Below, one piece after another: positions 22,440 through 33,446 of a stretch of 64,000 bases of DNA. Position numbers and translations under genes: made by a program. The stretch lies in contig JAQPZY010001412.1 of NCBI GenBank assembly GCA_029931535.1, forward strand, positions 930,001 through 994,000, given 5' to 3'. Position 1 is the stretch's first letter. Each line of letters opens with the position of its first letter. This DNA comes from Margaritifera margaritifera (Eukaryota > Mollusca > Bivalvia > Unionida > Margaritiferidae). The notes below the pieces were generated by a model. The model was not told the DNA's origin. It made no database searches and was given only the letters and a program-made list of their open reading frames with translations.

Positions 22440-23060
22440 TTATCATCCTGGAAAGTACAGTTCCCCATTTGGGAACTCTTTTGCAATAACTGGACTAACT
22501 CCTAGATGGTACAGTTCCCCATTTGGGAACTCTTTTGCAGTAATTGAACTCACTCCTGGATGGTACAGTTCCCCATTTGGGAACTCTTTTGCAATAACTG
22601 GACCCACATAATCATCAAAAATGCTGATACACTTGTCAGAGTTAATGTTGCCTTCAACTGGGTCAGATTTCCAATGCCGTTTTAGGTAATAACCACTCAA
22701 AAAATGAAACAAAATAAATCAAAATTGCCGAAATATTCTTGTATGGCAAATGCGCGCACTGTACAGACCTAAACCATCTGGTTGCCATTCTTCGTCTGGT
22801 TTTCTCCAAACATAAACTTTTGATATTTGTCCGGAACGTTTTTAGTGTCATCCTTAAAAATTACTCTTGACCACTGGTTTTCAATTGTCCAGTTATGTAT
22901 CTCTTTACCCCATGAAATACTTAATGCACGATTCTGCTAAGAAATCGTAGTTTGCTTCCTTGCAATGCATTTTCTGAAAGCTAATTATCTTGTGCTTCAG
23001 ACCATTGGTCATTTTCTTACCGTGAGGCGCCATGTATTCTTTGCATCATTAGGAAGGTCT
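22440..23060 (-). pseudogene. Tc1-like transposase relic with triplicated segment
   Basis: Tc1 enzymes cut and paste DNA with a DDE/D active site. Reading the minus strand, fragments in changing frames give WSRVIFKDDTKN and FMFGENQTKNGNQM, then KSDPVEGNINSDKCISI and VIAKEFPNGELY. The W-x-x-VIF-x-D-[DE] step, the gap to a G-x-NQ(T)K segment, and the 'EFPNGE' stretch ahead of the expected second catalytic Asp follow the order of Tc1/mariner catalytic domains. The VIAKEFPNGELYHPG stretch is present three times (22445-22605), which no functional enzyme has. The N-terminal DNA-binding part and the DNAP-H motif were not found. The copy is dead. Confidence 0.6.
22445..22605. repeat. 54-bp tandem repeat, three copies, inside Tc1-like relic
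   Basis: Copies begin at 22457, 22511 and 22565, each with the hairpin-forming core AGTTCCCCATTTGGGAACT. The period of 54 bases keeps the frame (18 codons). Confidence 0.9.
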
Positions 23061-24460
23061 GAAAAGAGCACTTGCTGCAAATTTACAAGTTCAGGCTATA
23101 TTAATGATATTCATTAGTGTACACAGATCAAATTAAGCTTACAGAATAACACTTATCCATTCAATGATTATTTGAAATTATATTTCGCTAAATGACGTTG
23201 ACTTTTCATTACTCAGGTGACTATTCACTTTTGATCTGACACTGTATGTACGTAGGTACGCATGCGATTGTATTTATATCTATGTGCAAATATATTTGCG
23301 TCCATTTGTCACCACATATTCTCAGTATCTAACGTTTCAATAAATTGTTTGCGATTCCTCGTAACACAGTTCGATTTCAAGACAAATATAATATCTGAAC
23401 CTGCCCAAATCATTAAATGAAAAAAAGTTATTGTGCGGTCCAAATGAATTAAAACAAATAAAATATTTGTTAAATTGGGTCCATATCAAGAACGATTTAC
23501 TCCCGCCAAACTTTCATGCTTTACACCTGGATCAGTTAATACGTTATTTGCTCAGAGACGCTCATCATATTTATAGTGCTATCCTAATACCTTTGCTTTA
23601 TTATCTTCTTCGTCTAAGCACATATTTCTTCCAGCATGTTGTGCCTTTTTGTCAATGCGCATGTCCCTCATATTTCATAACTATCCGATTCTGAGCTCTC
23701 TTGGATTGTATTTTCGGGACCAATAGGTAAATAAGGCACACATTTCTACTGAGCCAAGCCCGGATTTCCCTGGATCTAAATATTTTCCTGAATACTACTG
23801 GATCAGTTTAGAAATAAGTTATTAGGTCAATACATATAATTCATAAATCAGCATCTCTTTGCCTATTCGATCATTGGTTTCTTTCAAGTTTAAACATACA
23901 TGGGTTTAATGTATTAGCACTCAATGTGTCTCAGGAGAGCTACCCAGAATGTGATTGATCTTTATAGATACCTATGTAAGAGTTTTTTTTTTTAAAAATA
24001 GTTTTAATCGATTTAAACCGTAAACAGCAAAGCATAAATTATTATTCATGAGGAAAGAAGAAGCACTCGTTGTGTCCTGTTAACTACCATGATAATTGTA
24101 ATTTAGAATGTTCGAAGAGTTTAAGTTGCTAAGTGTATTTAAATAGAAACGTCCCATTACATAACTTTTCTTTTAAATGATGCGGGCATAAGAAATATGT
24201 TAGTTTCCGTCTCATGACACGTGACTTTACAACGTTTTCTAGCAAAAACTATTACCCCAATTTCAGTATGTCTCTAAATTCAACGCATGCAAGCGCTAAA
24301 AGAAAACCAGAAATATCTGGCAGTTATTGTTTACGAATGACACCTTTGAATTCAAGCAGGACACTTTATTGCTATAACATTTTTTGGGTTAATTTTCTAA
24401 TAACTTCCTTTCTGTGTGAGCAGAATAAAAGTCAATACATTATGCAGAAAACACGACACT
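23061..24460. other. AT-rich spacer
   Basis: Open frames at 23431-23694 and 24214-24471 (plus) carry no motif that I recognise. No repeat or element end was seen. Confidence 0.5.
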
Positions 24461-24463
24461 CAC

Positions 24464-24698
24464 CACTTTAAATTGCTTTTCTGATTTAATAAGTCAAACC
24501 ATGCGCTGCGCTTTCTGTAAAGAATGCTTGGTTTTGCACATTTGACATCCTGTATCAAATGATCAGCTATATCGATGTTCACCTCAACAAGCTTCCGCAA
24601 CATTAAACACTTGTGTATTTTGAATGATAGATCAGAAACAAGTCCAAAGTTCAATTTTAAGAGGATTTCCCATGCACTGTGTGTCATGCGATCTGTCT
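24464..24698 (-). other. Possible single host exon
   Basis: On the minus strand a frame is open for about 75 codons with a mixed, coding-like composition (for example KIHKCLMLRKLVEVNIDIAD). It is preceded by ATTTATAGACAG, a fair splice acceptor, and followed at its end by GTGAGT, a good donor. No matching neighbour exons were found and the family is unknown. It may be a chance frame. Confidence 0.25.
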
Positions 24699-24719
24699 AT
24701 AAATTGTCTAACTAGCATG

Positions 24720-25500
24720 CGTGCTATATTCTTATATAAAATTAACTAGAACTGCACTTAAAAGTGGGTAGTGTAGGCGCCATTTGATCATATCACAGAT
24801 TGATCTCCTTTTACAGCGTTAATCATGAGCTTTTAGTAAATCTGGGTTAATGCCCATTTGGTTTATTTGGTTGTCTTCATTTACGGTAAATAACTTCATG
24901 CAGATGAAGGCATTGGTGCATGCAGACATTTGTCAGCAATTGGAACAATGCTAATAACTTAAAATCAGGTGATATAAACATTGTATCATTCACCATCCTC
25001 TTATAATTTAAACGGCCTTTTAGTGTGTTTCATACCAGAAACTCAGAAAATTACTGCAGCAATTTCCAACAGCTTTAAACTAATCCATTTAATTTAAATA
25101 CTGACTTTAAACTGCACCTATAACTGAATATATTTGCGTATTTGGTTGGCTATGAATTGATTTCATGTAAATCCTAACATCAAATAATGTAATCGAATAC
25201 AAACTGAAACTGACAAATATATCTGTAAGGTAATCAGTGTTAATATCTTTTCCTTAATGGAATGCCTCAGAATCAGAGTTATGTAAATAACAAATATTTA
25301 GCATTTTGTAAATTGTGCAAACATAAATATACCATGGCGTATTACCAATGCTTCTCACATATGAACCATAATAAATAGGAATGGCAAAGGAATAAACCGG
25401 GAAGTTCACCTAAAATATTAAAAATATTCTAACATGGAGTGTTTGTTTCACATTACAGTCATATTCAAATTTGAAATCATCGCAAATTTATATGTTTAGT
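24720..25500. other. AT-rich spacer
   Basis: No gene, repeat or element end was recognised between the possible exon and the 3' end of the Gypsy relic. Confidence 0.5.
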
Positions 25501-25529
25501 ACTGTGAGGGTGTTTGTCTACCTTTGACT

Positions 25530-25948
25530 TTACTAACAGTATGCTGGTCTCGCCAGTGGCGTCTGTTGACCTTCCATTTCTTTAATTATCATCAAGTTAC
25601 AATCCTCTTGTCCGAAATCACTGTCACTTACACTACAAACTAATATAACACAAAACACGTTGCTGAAAAAGTCGAGGTAACATACACTTCAAAATGTTGT
25701 TAAGCCAATATCAAAGCCAAACATTCCTTCTCAAGAAATATTTCTGGTGCTCGTTTAGGTTTAGAAAAATAACACACTGGATGATCCACACTATTTTTTT
25801 CTTCCTGAATCAATACTCCACCAACCCCTACATCACTTGCATCAACAGTCATTTTAAATAATTGCAGCAGATGCTGAAATTTGGTGCTGAAAGAACTGGT
25901 GCATTCTTAAGCATGGCGTTTAATTTATCAAAGGATTCCTGACACTGG
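25530..25948 (-). pseudogene. RNase H region remnant
   Basis: After the reverse transcriptase the minus strand gives FHWSDQCQESFDKLNAML and, with frame changes, pieces resembling the start of an RNase H domain including a 'HPVCYFSK'-like stretch near 25770-25800 that is badly decayed. No catalytic acids can be assigned. Confidence 0.4.
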
Positions 25949-25989
25949 TCAGACCAATGAAACTTTGAGTTCTGACTCAACACATTTGT

Positions 25990-26860
25990 CTAAGGTTCGG
26001 CAATTATGGAAATATTTTGAACAAAAATTCCGATAATATCCAGCCATAACTAAAAATCGCATCAGTTGCTTTTTACAAACAGGCACAGGGAATTCAGAGA
26101 TAGCCTTGACCTTAGCTTCCACAGGTTTAACTAGAATTTGTGCCACAAAATATGTCCTAAAGATGTGACACAAGTATGACAAAACTCACTTTTGCTTAAA
26201 TTACTCTTCAGATTTGCATCACTGAGTCGATCAAAGAATTTCCGAATGGTTTCCAACTGATCTTCCCAGGTGTCGTTATAGATAATGAAGTCATCGATTA
26301 TCACAATTATCTAGACCAGATGTTATCATGTTCATAAGACGCTGGAATGTTGCCGGAGATTTTTTCATACCAAAATACATCACTTTATATTGATAAAGTC
26401 CATCTGCAGTTGCAAATGCTGAAATTTATATTGCCCGTTCCATGAGTGGAATTTGCCAAAATCCTTTTAAAAGGTCAAATTTGGCCACATATTTCGCATT
26501 TCCAATGTTATCAATGCAATCATCCATTCTTGGCATTTGAAATGAATCCATTTTGATGACACTGTTGACTTTTCTATAGTTAGTACACATGCGGAATGTA
26601 TTATCTGGCTTAGGCACAAGAATACATGGTGATCTCCAGTTACTTTTACTTGGTTCATTAAAATCATTCTCCTGTAAATATTGAATTTGTTTCTTCAAAT
26701 ATTCCTGTTTGAGAGGATTCATCCTGTAAGGATGCTGTTTAACAGGTGTAGAATCCTAAATGTCAACGTCATGATAGATTTTATTTGTTCGTGTAGGAAC
26801 ACCAGGAAATAAGTGCTCATACTCATGTAATAGTTGTTTTAGTTCATTTCTTTCCTGTTG
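25990..26860 (-). pseudogene. Reverse transcriptase relic of Gypsy-like element
   Basis: The main open frame (26722-26426) begins with MNPLKQEYLKKQIQYL and holds SPCILVPKPDNTFRMC, TNYRKVNSVIKMDSF and AKYVAKFDLLKGFWQIP, the first reverse transcriptase motifs. The active-site block reads IIDDFIIYND in a different frame near 26270-26300, so a one-base change separates it from the upstream part. Its first residue is Ile where Tyr or Phe is usual. A later block (26182-25949) keeps VMAGYYRNFCSKY. The linker just upstream follows directly from integrase. Confidence 0.7.
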
Positions 26861-26939
26861 TTGTAGATGCGAAAGTTTCTGTCCAGATTGTTTAATATTT
26901 CTGAATTCCGAAGTTTTGCTAACCCAGAATCACTACTAT

Positions 26940-28178
26940 ATTCAATCATTTACATTCTCACTGTGTGGGACAGGAACAACTATATTAATTGAACAATTAA
27001 CTGGGCTATCTCTGTCAAAATACTCCTTTACATACTTATGTGACAATGTTGTTTTTTTCCGCCTCCCAGGAGAGTTAATGATATAATTTATGTCATTTAC
27101 TTTCTTTTCAACGGTATGAGGACCATACAATTTAGCCCTAAGAGGATTTTGAGGTATGGGCAAGAGAGCCAGAACTTTATCAACAGGCTGAAAACTCCTT
27201 TCTTTTGTATTTCTGTCATACCTTAATTTCATTTTTGACTGAGTCAGAATTTGTTCTTGCAACTTCACAAGCCTTTGACAACTTATATTTGAAATCAGAG
27301 ACATCGTCAAGAACAATAATCTTTGAATCTTCATTTGAAAGAAGTTTCTCTTTCAATAATTTCAATGGTCCACGGACAGTATGTCCAAACACCAGTTCAA
27401 AGGACTTAAACCCGATGATTCTTGAACTGATCCCCTAACAGCAAACAACAACAAATGAACACTCTCATCCCAATCCTTTCCTGTATCAAAGCAATCTGAC
27501 CAAATCATATTCTTCAAAGTGAGATGAAATCTTTCCAAAGCTCCTTGACTTTCAAGATGATATGCAGAAGATTTAAACTGTTGGATGCCTAATTCATGCA
27601 TAACTTGTTGGAAAATTCCAGATATAAAATTTGACCCTTGATCATACTGGACATATTTGGAAAGACCAACAAGTGTAAAAAAAAAAAAAAAAATTCACCA
27701 AAGCTTTTACAATGGTTTTAGTTTTCATATTTCTCAAAGGAATTGCCTCTGGAAATCTTGTAGACGCACACATAATGGTCAACAAGTATTGATTGCCTGA
27801 CTTGATCTTAGATAATAGACCGACACAGTCTACCATTATTCTACTAAATGGTTCCTCAAAAACAGGAATAGGTTGCAGATGAGCCTTAGGTATCTTCTGA
27901 TTGGGTTTTCCTACGATTTGACGGGTGTAAAAAGATCTACAGTATTTTGAAACACCACTTTTAAGTTTCGGCCGATACAAACGATTCATGATCTTGTGAT
28001 AAGTCTTATTGACTCCTAAATGATCAGCTAAGGGAGTTTCATGGGCTAGACTAAGAATTTCCTGTCGATATGACTTAGGAACGACAATTTGATAGCTCAC
28101 TGACCACTCGTCACCTGTGGGTACTTCAGGTGGTCTCCATTTCCTCATAAGGACCCCATTTGTCACAAAGTAACACAC
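26940..28178 (-). pseudogene. Integrase relic of Gypsy-like element
   Basis: Integrase inserts the DNA copy into the host genome. The zinc domain reads H-x-x-x-x-x-x-x-H (HETPLADHLG) and then YCRSFYTRQIVGKPNQ, where the fourth ligand Cys is replaced by Phe. The core has the first Asp in MVDCVG, a second Asp in KYVQYDQGSNF (about 27640-27650, reached by a frame change) and a Glu in SQGALERFH. All three catalytic acids are therefore still visible. The C-terminal part has KLYGPHTVEKKV and the RRKKTTLSHKYVKEYF block of the GPY/F module. A run of 16 A (minus-strand T, 27677-27692) lies at one frame break. Confidence 0.7.
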
Positions 28179-28539
28179 TGGAACTTGTGTAGCTTCAGTT
28201 TCACTAATACCCTCTGAAACAAACTGGAGATTTCAGTATCTTGTTCCTATAAGACAAGAGTGATCGCCTTTTGTCACCCTGATTAAAATAGAGAGAATGG
28301 GCAGTACAAAGAGGATCACGGTAATCAATACCATCTGCTTAATCAATATCAGGAGAGAAAGTGACCTCATCAAAAGACTGAACAATACATGTGTCAGCTA
28401 AAGAAATAATTTCCTAATCAACATCATTCTAAATAGCTCTTTTTGATACAGTTCTGATAACTGCACATGCAGGATACAAATCAGGGATTTCAATCTCAGT
28501 AGGATCAACTTTTTATCCAAACAAGGTTTGTCAGTTAAA

Positions 28540-28815
28540 AGTGTATTTACTACGACCTTATCTCCAGCTAAGTCATTGCCTAGTATGAAATGGATACCTT
28601 GTATAGGTAAAGAAGTCACTGCCCCAACAGTCACAGTTCCGGAAACAAAGTCTGATGTCAAATTGACACAAAGGAGAGGAACATTTACATAGCCGCATTC
28701 TACTCCCTGAATAAGTACACTTTCACAAGAAGAAGACTTCTCAGATAAAGGCAAAGTACCTGATAGCAAAAGACTCAGAGAAGCTTCTCTGTCCCTTAAT
28801 ATTTTAATAGGGGTA
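28540..28815 (-). pseudogene. Retroviral-type aspartic protease relic, active site lost
   Basis: Within the same frame as the zinc knuckle the protein reads ILRDREASLSLLLSGTLPLS, then VLIQGVECGYVNVPLLCVNL, SDFVSGTVTVG and FILGNDLAGDK. This fits a retropepsin-like domain. The catalytic D-[ST]-G-A is replaced by D-R-E-A, so the Thr-Gly pair needed for activity is gone. The terminal ILGNDLAG block is well kept. In a live element this enzyme would cut the polyprotein. Confidence 0.6.
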
Positions 28816-28989
28816 GGCTTGGCAGAATCACCAATAGACAACATAGAGCCTTCTGACATGAATGGTTTATAAGTCTCCAAAATAGACTCAGACTGGGGTT
28901 TGCTTGACTCAACAAAAGTATTGCTTTCAATACAAAACCATGACCTTGATCTCTTTAAAATAAGAACATTTGGAATAGCTCTATCTTTA

Positions 28990-29608
28990 TTCTGTTGCTT
29001 ATTTTTCAACCTGAAGAAATCAGAAATGACGTGCCCTTTCATTTTACAATCAGTGCACGTTGGAAGAGATAAGGATTTCTGATCAGTTTTATCAGATGTT
29101 TGATTTCTAACAGTTGTGCTGTTTTGAAATTTAGAAGTACTCAATTGAGACTGAAATGGTTTTCTCCCAGAAAACTGCTGAAGGAAGACTTTTGTCAGTC
29201 GAGGAATAATCATCAGCCATACGAGCAGCATTTTCCAAAGTTTCCACTTTCTGCTCGTCAAGATATGTCTTGACATCAGCATGAATGCACCTCTTGAACT
29301 CTTCAAATAATACGAGCTGTACGAGGTTATCGTAATCTTGATCAACCTTCTTGGTTGAGCACCACCCATCAAATAGTTCTTCTTTTTCCCATGCAACTTC
29401 GACATGAATTTATCCAGTTTCTTTCTACACAGTTCCTAAACTTTTGTCGATATGCCTCATGTACCAACTCGTATACCTTCAAGATGTACTCCTGAACCAC
29501 ATCATAATCAGTGCTTTGTTGTACTGACAGTGAAGTGTAGACTTCATTAGCTTTATCAATAAGTACACTTTCCAATAACAAAGTCCAATGCACTCTTGGC
29601 CATTTCAA
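28990..29608 (-). pseudogene. gag: Gag relic of Gypsy-like element
   Basis: Gag forms the particle and packages RNA. The first frame (29608-29369) gives WPRVHWTLLLESVLIDKAN and SVQQSTDYDVVQEYILKVYE. This helical segment resembles the capsid/SCAN-like part of Gags from this group. A frame change near 29400 joins it to the next frame, which ends with a zinc knuckle CTDCKMKGH (about 29010-29075). The fourth metal ligand, normally a Cys four residues after the His, is replaced (ISDFF). The copy is a pseudogene. Confidence 0.6.
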
Positions 29609-29796
29609 GTTTTCGGCAATTTGCTCAAATGAAGAAAGTATTTATCTACTTTTTTTTCCTGAAAAGGGGATACTAACCTAATATATCTGATAACACCAAA
29701 ACCTGAACTTGTGTGTAAATGGGGGGAGAGTACTCAGCTTGTCAGTAATAATTCTTTTAATTCATATTGCATTTCCATTACTTCTCTATCTCTATC

Positions 29797-29866
29797 ACTC
29801 TCTCTCTCTCTCTCTCTGTAACTGTCTCTCCTTTTCTTCTCTGTGCATTTCCCTCACTTCTCGCTA

Positions 29867-29897
<31 letters not shown>

Positions 29898-29953
29898 ATA
29901 TTTACCCCTCCTTCTCCTCTCTCTGCATCCCCCCCCCCTCTCTCTCTCTCTAT
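29797..29953. repeat. Interrupted (CT)n microsatellite
   Basis: Three CT-rich runs with short unique gaps. The open frames across it on both strands (Leu-Ser or Arg-Glu rich) are repeat products. Confidence 0.9.
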
Positions 29954-29979
29954 TTTGTTTTTCCTCTCCTCCTTCTCTT

Positions 29980-31055
29980 TCATGTTGTGGATGACTACGA
30001 GTTATCTGAACCATTCCCGTTTATCAGTGGAGTCAAGCAAGACTGTGTGTTGGCCCCAACCCTCTTCAGTATGATGTTCTTTTCCATACTTACTGATGCC
30101 TTCCGTGACTATGACAATGGGATCGACATCATATACCGGACTGCAGGCAAGCTCTTTAATCTGAGAAGACTACAGGCGAAGACGAAGTTACATGAAGTGA
30201 CTGTTCCTGATCTCCTATTTGCTAAGGACTGTTCACTGACATGCAACACAGTATGGACGATTTCTCTTTAAGTTTGTGACAAGTTCGGTCACACAGTCAG
30301 TATTAAGAAGACAGAGGTGATGCACCAACTTGTACCAGGAAAGCCTTACGTAGAGCTGACTATCACAGTAAATGACCAAACCCTCGTGGCAGTGGACAAG
30401 TTCACCTATCTCGGCAGCACACTGTCACATGCAATCCACATCGATGATGAAACAAACGCCATAATTGCCAAAGCAAGAGTGGCTTTTAGCAGACTACTTG
30501 CAAATGTGAAATGTGTGGGGACTCAGATGCATCAATCTACAAACAAAACTTAAGGTCTACAAAACTATTGTGTTGCCTACCCTGCTGTATGTTTGTGAAA
30601 CCTGGACGGTGTACAGACGCCATACCAATACACTGAACCATTTTCCCATGGGCTGCCTGAGGAAACTGATGAGGACAAGATGGCAGGACAGAGTCACATA
30701 CACTGAGGTCCTCTCACGAGCAGGCATTTCAAGCATCCACACTTTGCTGATGAAATCACAGTTAAGATGTGCAGGCCACGTCATCAGGATGTCAGAAGAG
30801 CGACTATCAAAGAAGATCTTCTATGGCGAGCTGAAGGAGGGAAAGCGATCTCAGGGTGGTCAGAAGAAACACTTCAAAGATTCCTTCAAGTCATCATTGA
30901 AACACTTCAACATCGACCCTGAGTCTTGGGAAAATCTCGCACAGGATCGCTCCACCTGGCGGAGTCTCATCCATTGCGGAGGCAGTACAGAAGCGTGAGG
31001 AGCGTAAATCTCAGAACTGCAGCACGACCTCTATTGATCAAGCAAACCCAAGCGA
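29980..31055 (+). pseudogene. Non-LTR retrotransposon reverse transcriptase, C-terminal half
   Basis: Non-LTR reverse transcriptases copy LINE RNA at the target site. Plus-strand frames 29843-30271, 30317-30553 and 30513-30998 form one protein with frame changes between them. The first has FISGVKQDCVLAPTLFSMMF (reverse transcriptase motif 4 type) and ends near DLLFAKDCSL, where the usual F-A-D-D active site reads F-A-K-D. The second has KFTYLGSTLSHAIHIDDE. The third has YVCETWTVYRRH, LRCAGHVIRMSEERL and KEGKRSQGGQKKHFKDSF, typical of the region after the thumb in LINEs annotated in many invertebrates and fish. The 5' half is missing and the active site is dead. The clade was not determined. 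Confidence 0.7.
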
Positions 31056-31059
31056 CATC

Positions 31060-32365
31060 TCATGTTAAGTGTGCCACAGACTGTTAAGAGCACAAATTGG
31101 CCTGATCAACCACTCACGTACTCACATAAACCAAACCAGTTAGTAATGTCATGGTCATCTTCGAACTCGAAGGACTAACAATAGGTAAAATCATAAATAA
31201 ATTGATTGACTGATCGATGAATGATAGATTGATTGGTTGACTGATTGATATAAAGCTGCATGATATTCCAAAGCGGAGAGCATAAAGGATACCCACAAAA
31301 AAGACAATAAACAAAAGCAGAAGTTTCACAAGTATTGAAATAAATTTCACTTGTAAAAGTAAGTCCTTCAATCTACTTAATTGACCGACGTGAAGTTTCG
31401 TTTTAATGTAATTAATACAGGTGTCAATTAATTATCTTCCTGAATTTTTTTCTGTTGGTTTTAACGACACTTTAAACACATTAAAGACTGTATTAAGCCG
31501 AGGAAATGGAAGCTAAGTGCCTTTCCAAGGATACAGCGAGGCAACCAACCCATAAAACTATGATTCTATAAGAAAGTAGAATTATTAAACACAGCGAGTG
31601 CCAACCAGCCCGTAAGTTTATGATTCTACAAGAAGTAGTATTATTATGGTGATATTTCGATTATTGGACGGAGAATTGTTTCCAGATTGTCTTCTTCGTG
31701 TCGTACGTTATATTATATTACTCAAAGAAGCCTTACCACTCCCAATAGTCTTTTCCACGTGAAAATCTTCATAATGAGTATAAGGCGATCCGAATCTATT
31801 CTTATTGTGTCAAATGGCAATAAGACCGTCCAAGAAAGAGAGAACAGGGATAGAATCTCAGATTCGTATTTGGTGACACTTTTCAAGACGTACAATCGTA
31901 AGGACTAAAAAAAATCAGTTTTAGGTGCTTTTCGGTTTGTTAAATTATTTTCAATTATATAGAAGTACATATGCGTACCTATCAATGTCCGATTTAAGTT
32001 TTATACCACATAATGCTTAAGTTTCTACAAGATTATACTGTATAGAGACTCATGGTAAGTGGTGGGGGTGGGGGTGAGACAAGTGAAGACAATCGGTGGT
32101 ATGCATGTATAGAGACATATAACAGGACAATTCCATGATTTATGGCATTTTGAATACGCAGGACTACAAATGGTGAAATATTCTAGGTCTGTAATCTCAG
32201 AGCATGTGGTTTTCAGAAGGTTTATTATTATTAGTAGTAGTAGTAGTCGTTTTATTATCATTATTACATACATTTGTACTTGTTGAATAGCGTAATTTGC
32301 ACACCTGTTCCGCTACGCTAGCAATAAACTATAGTACTGCGATAAAAGCTAGGAGTTGCTCGTGA
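31060..32365. other. AT-rich spacer with one direct repeat
   Basis: An imperfect 62-bp duplication lies at 31530-31650 (both halves carry TATGATTCTA). The open frames at 31114-31371 (minus) and 31687-31908 (plus) have no recognisable motif. Confidence 0.5.
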
Positions 32366-32369
32366 AAAT

Positions 32370-33182
32370 GAGCCAGTAAACGCCAAAACCCAAAATATCA
32401 CAAATTATAGACGAGATAGAGGAGGTGAAGAGGCGCATTGAAAATTTACCAACTAAAGCTGTTTTAGAATCCTTTGAACGAAAAACTCAAAGCCTTGATG
32501 ACTTCTATCATGGCTGAACTTAAATAATCTATTCAGGACGAGATAAATATTTGGGAAGAAAAAGTAGCATAGCAGTACGATGGCCGTATTTTGGATCTTA
32601 AAAATCAGTGCATAAAGTTATATAACAGAGTGATGGTACTGGAAAAGGAAAATGTAGAAATAAGGAAAGAGAAACGAGGGTCTTGTCAGTAAATTAAAGG
32701 CAGTGCTCAAGCACGCCATTAAAAACGATCAATATTCCCGCAGACATAATATTAAAGTTGCTAGTATAAAAGAGATAAAGGGAGATAATACTGTGCAGGT
32801 AATTGCGGATATCATATCTCAGGCAATCAACATTGCACTCAGAGTGGAGAATGTGAATGTTGCACACAGGGTGCCCAGGAGGAACAAAGATGCCAAAGGT
32901 CCATACCCAATAATTGTAAAATTCCAAGCCAGGCAAATGATGGATACCATCATGAAACAGAAGAAGAGAATGAGTCCTGGAAATCAGATTCTAAGATAAC
33001 GCAAGATCTAACTGATAGTAACATACAATTGCTATCGGATCTGTGAAAGCATGAGAATATTGAGGCAGATTGGTCCTTCAGCTGGAGACTATATGGAAGA
33101 ACAACAAGTTGTATGGGCAAAGACTGGGTGCTTTTTGACATAGAGAATAGTATTGAAAAAGTGATTGAACAGCACCTCTAAA
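32370..33182 (+). pseudogene. L1-like LINE ORF1 protein relic
   Basis: ORF1 proteins of L1-type elements bind RNA and form trimers through a coiled coil. The relic shows a Glu/Lys-rich coiled-coil-like start (IDEIEEVKRRIENLPTKAVL near 32410), then an RRM-like block with NDQYSRRHNIKVASI, NVAHRVPRRNKDAKGPYPII and VKFQARQMMDTIM (32703-32999). A C-terminal piece carries ITQDLTDSNIQLLSDL and KDWVLFDIENSIEKVI. The order matches L1 ORF1. Stops after the coiled coil and near 33043 break it. Confidence 0.6.
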
Positions 33183-33396
33183 AATTCCACTAAATCCACT
33201 TATTTGCCAACTTTTCTTGGGGAACTATACATCTGAGTGGAGTGGACATACATGCAACATAAATCAGGTCTAAGGTGTGATTAAACTACAGGTGTAATTC
33301 GCCGAGTCGATGAGCAATGTAGTGACATATATACCAGAACGGCTGTTGAAATGCTTATTTCTGAAAATGTTGTACTTTTTGACAACTCTATACACA

Positions 33397-33400
<4 letters not shown>

Positions 33401-33441
<41 letters not shown>
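33401..33441. repeat. (CT)n microsatellite
   Basis: About 20 CT units. Flanking open frames are repeat products. Confidence 0.95.

Positions 33442-33446
<5 letters not shown>

Larger units (their letters stand above)
25530..29640 (-). mobile_element. Degraded Ty3/Gypsy retroelement with integrase ahead of reverse transcriptase (Gmr1-like order)
   Basis: Reading the minus strand from 29640 down, recognisable domains occur in this order: Gag with zinc knuckle (29608-28990), aspartic protease (about 28810-28550), integrase zinc domain, core and GPY/F-type C terminus (28178-26940), reverse transcriptase (about 26850-26000) and a poorly preserved RNase H-like end (about 25900-25530). In ordinary Ty3/Gypsy elements the integrase comes last. 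Having it before the reverse transcriptase is the mark of the Gmr1-like branch. Frames change several times and stops are common, so the copy is dead. No long terminal repeats were found at either side. Confidence 0.75.

Noticed and set aside
29709..30074. Leu/Ser-rich plus-strand and Arg/Glu-rich minus-strand frames near 29.8 kb
   Set aside because: They run through (CT)n repeats. Only the LINE part from about 29980 is supported.
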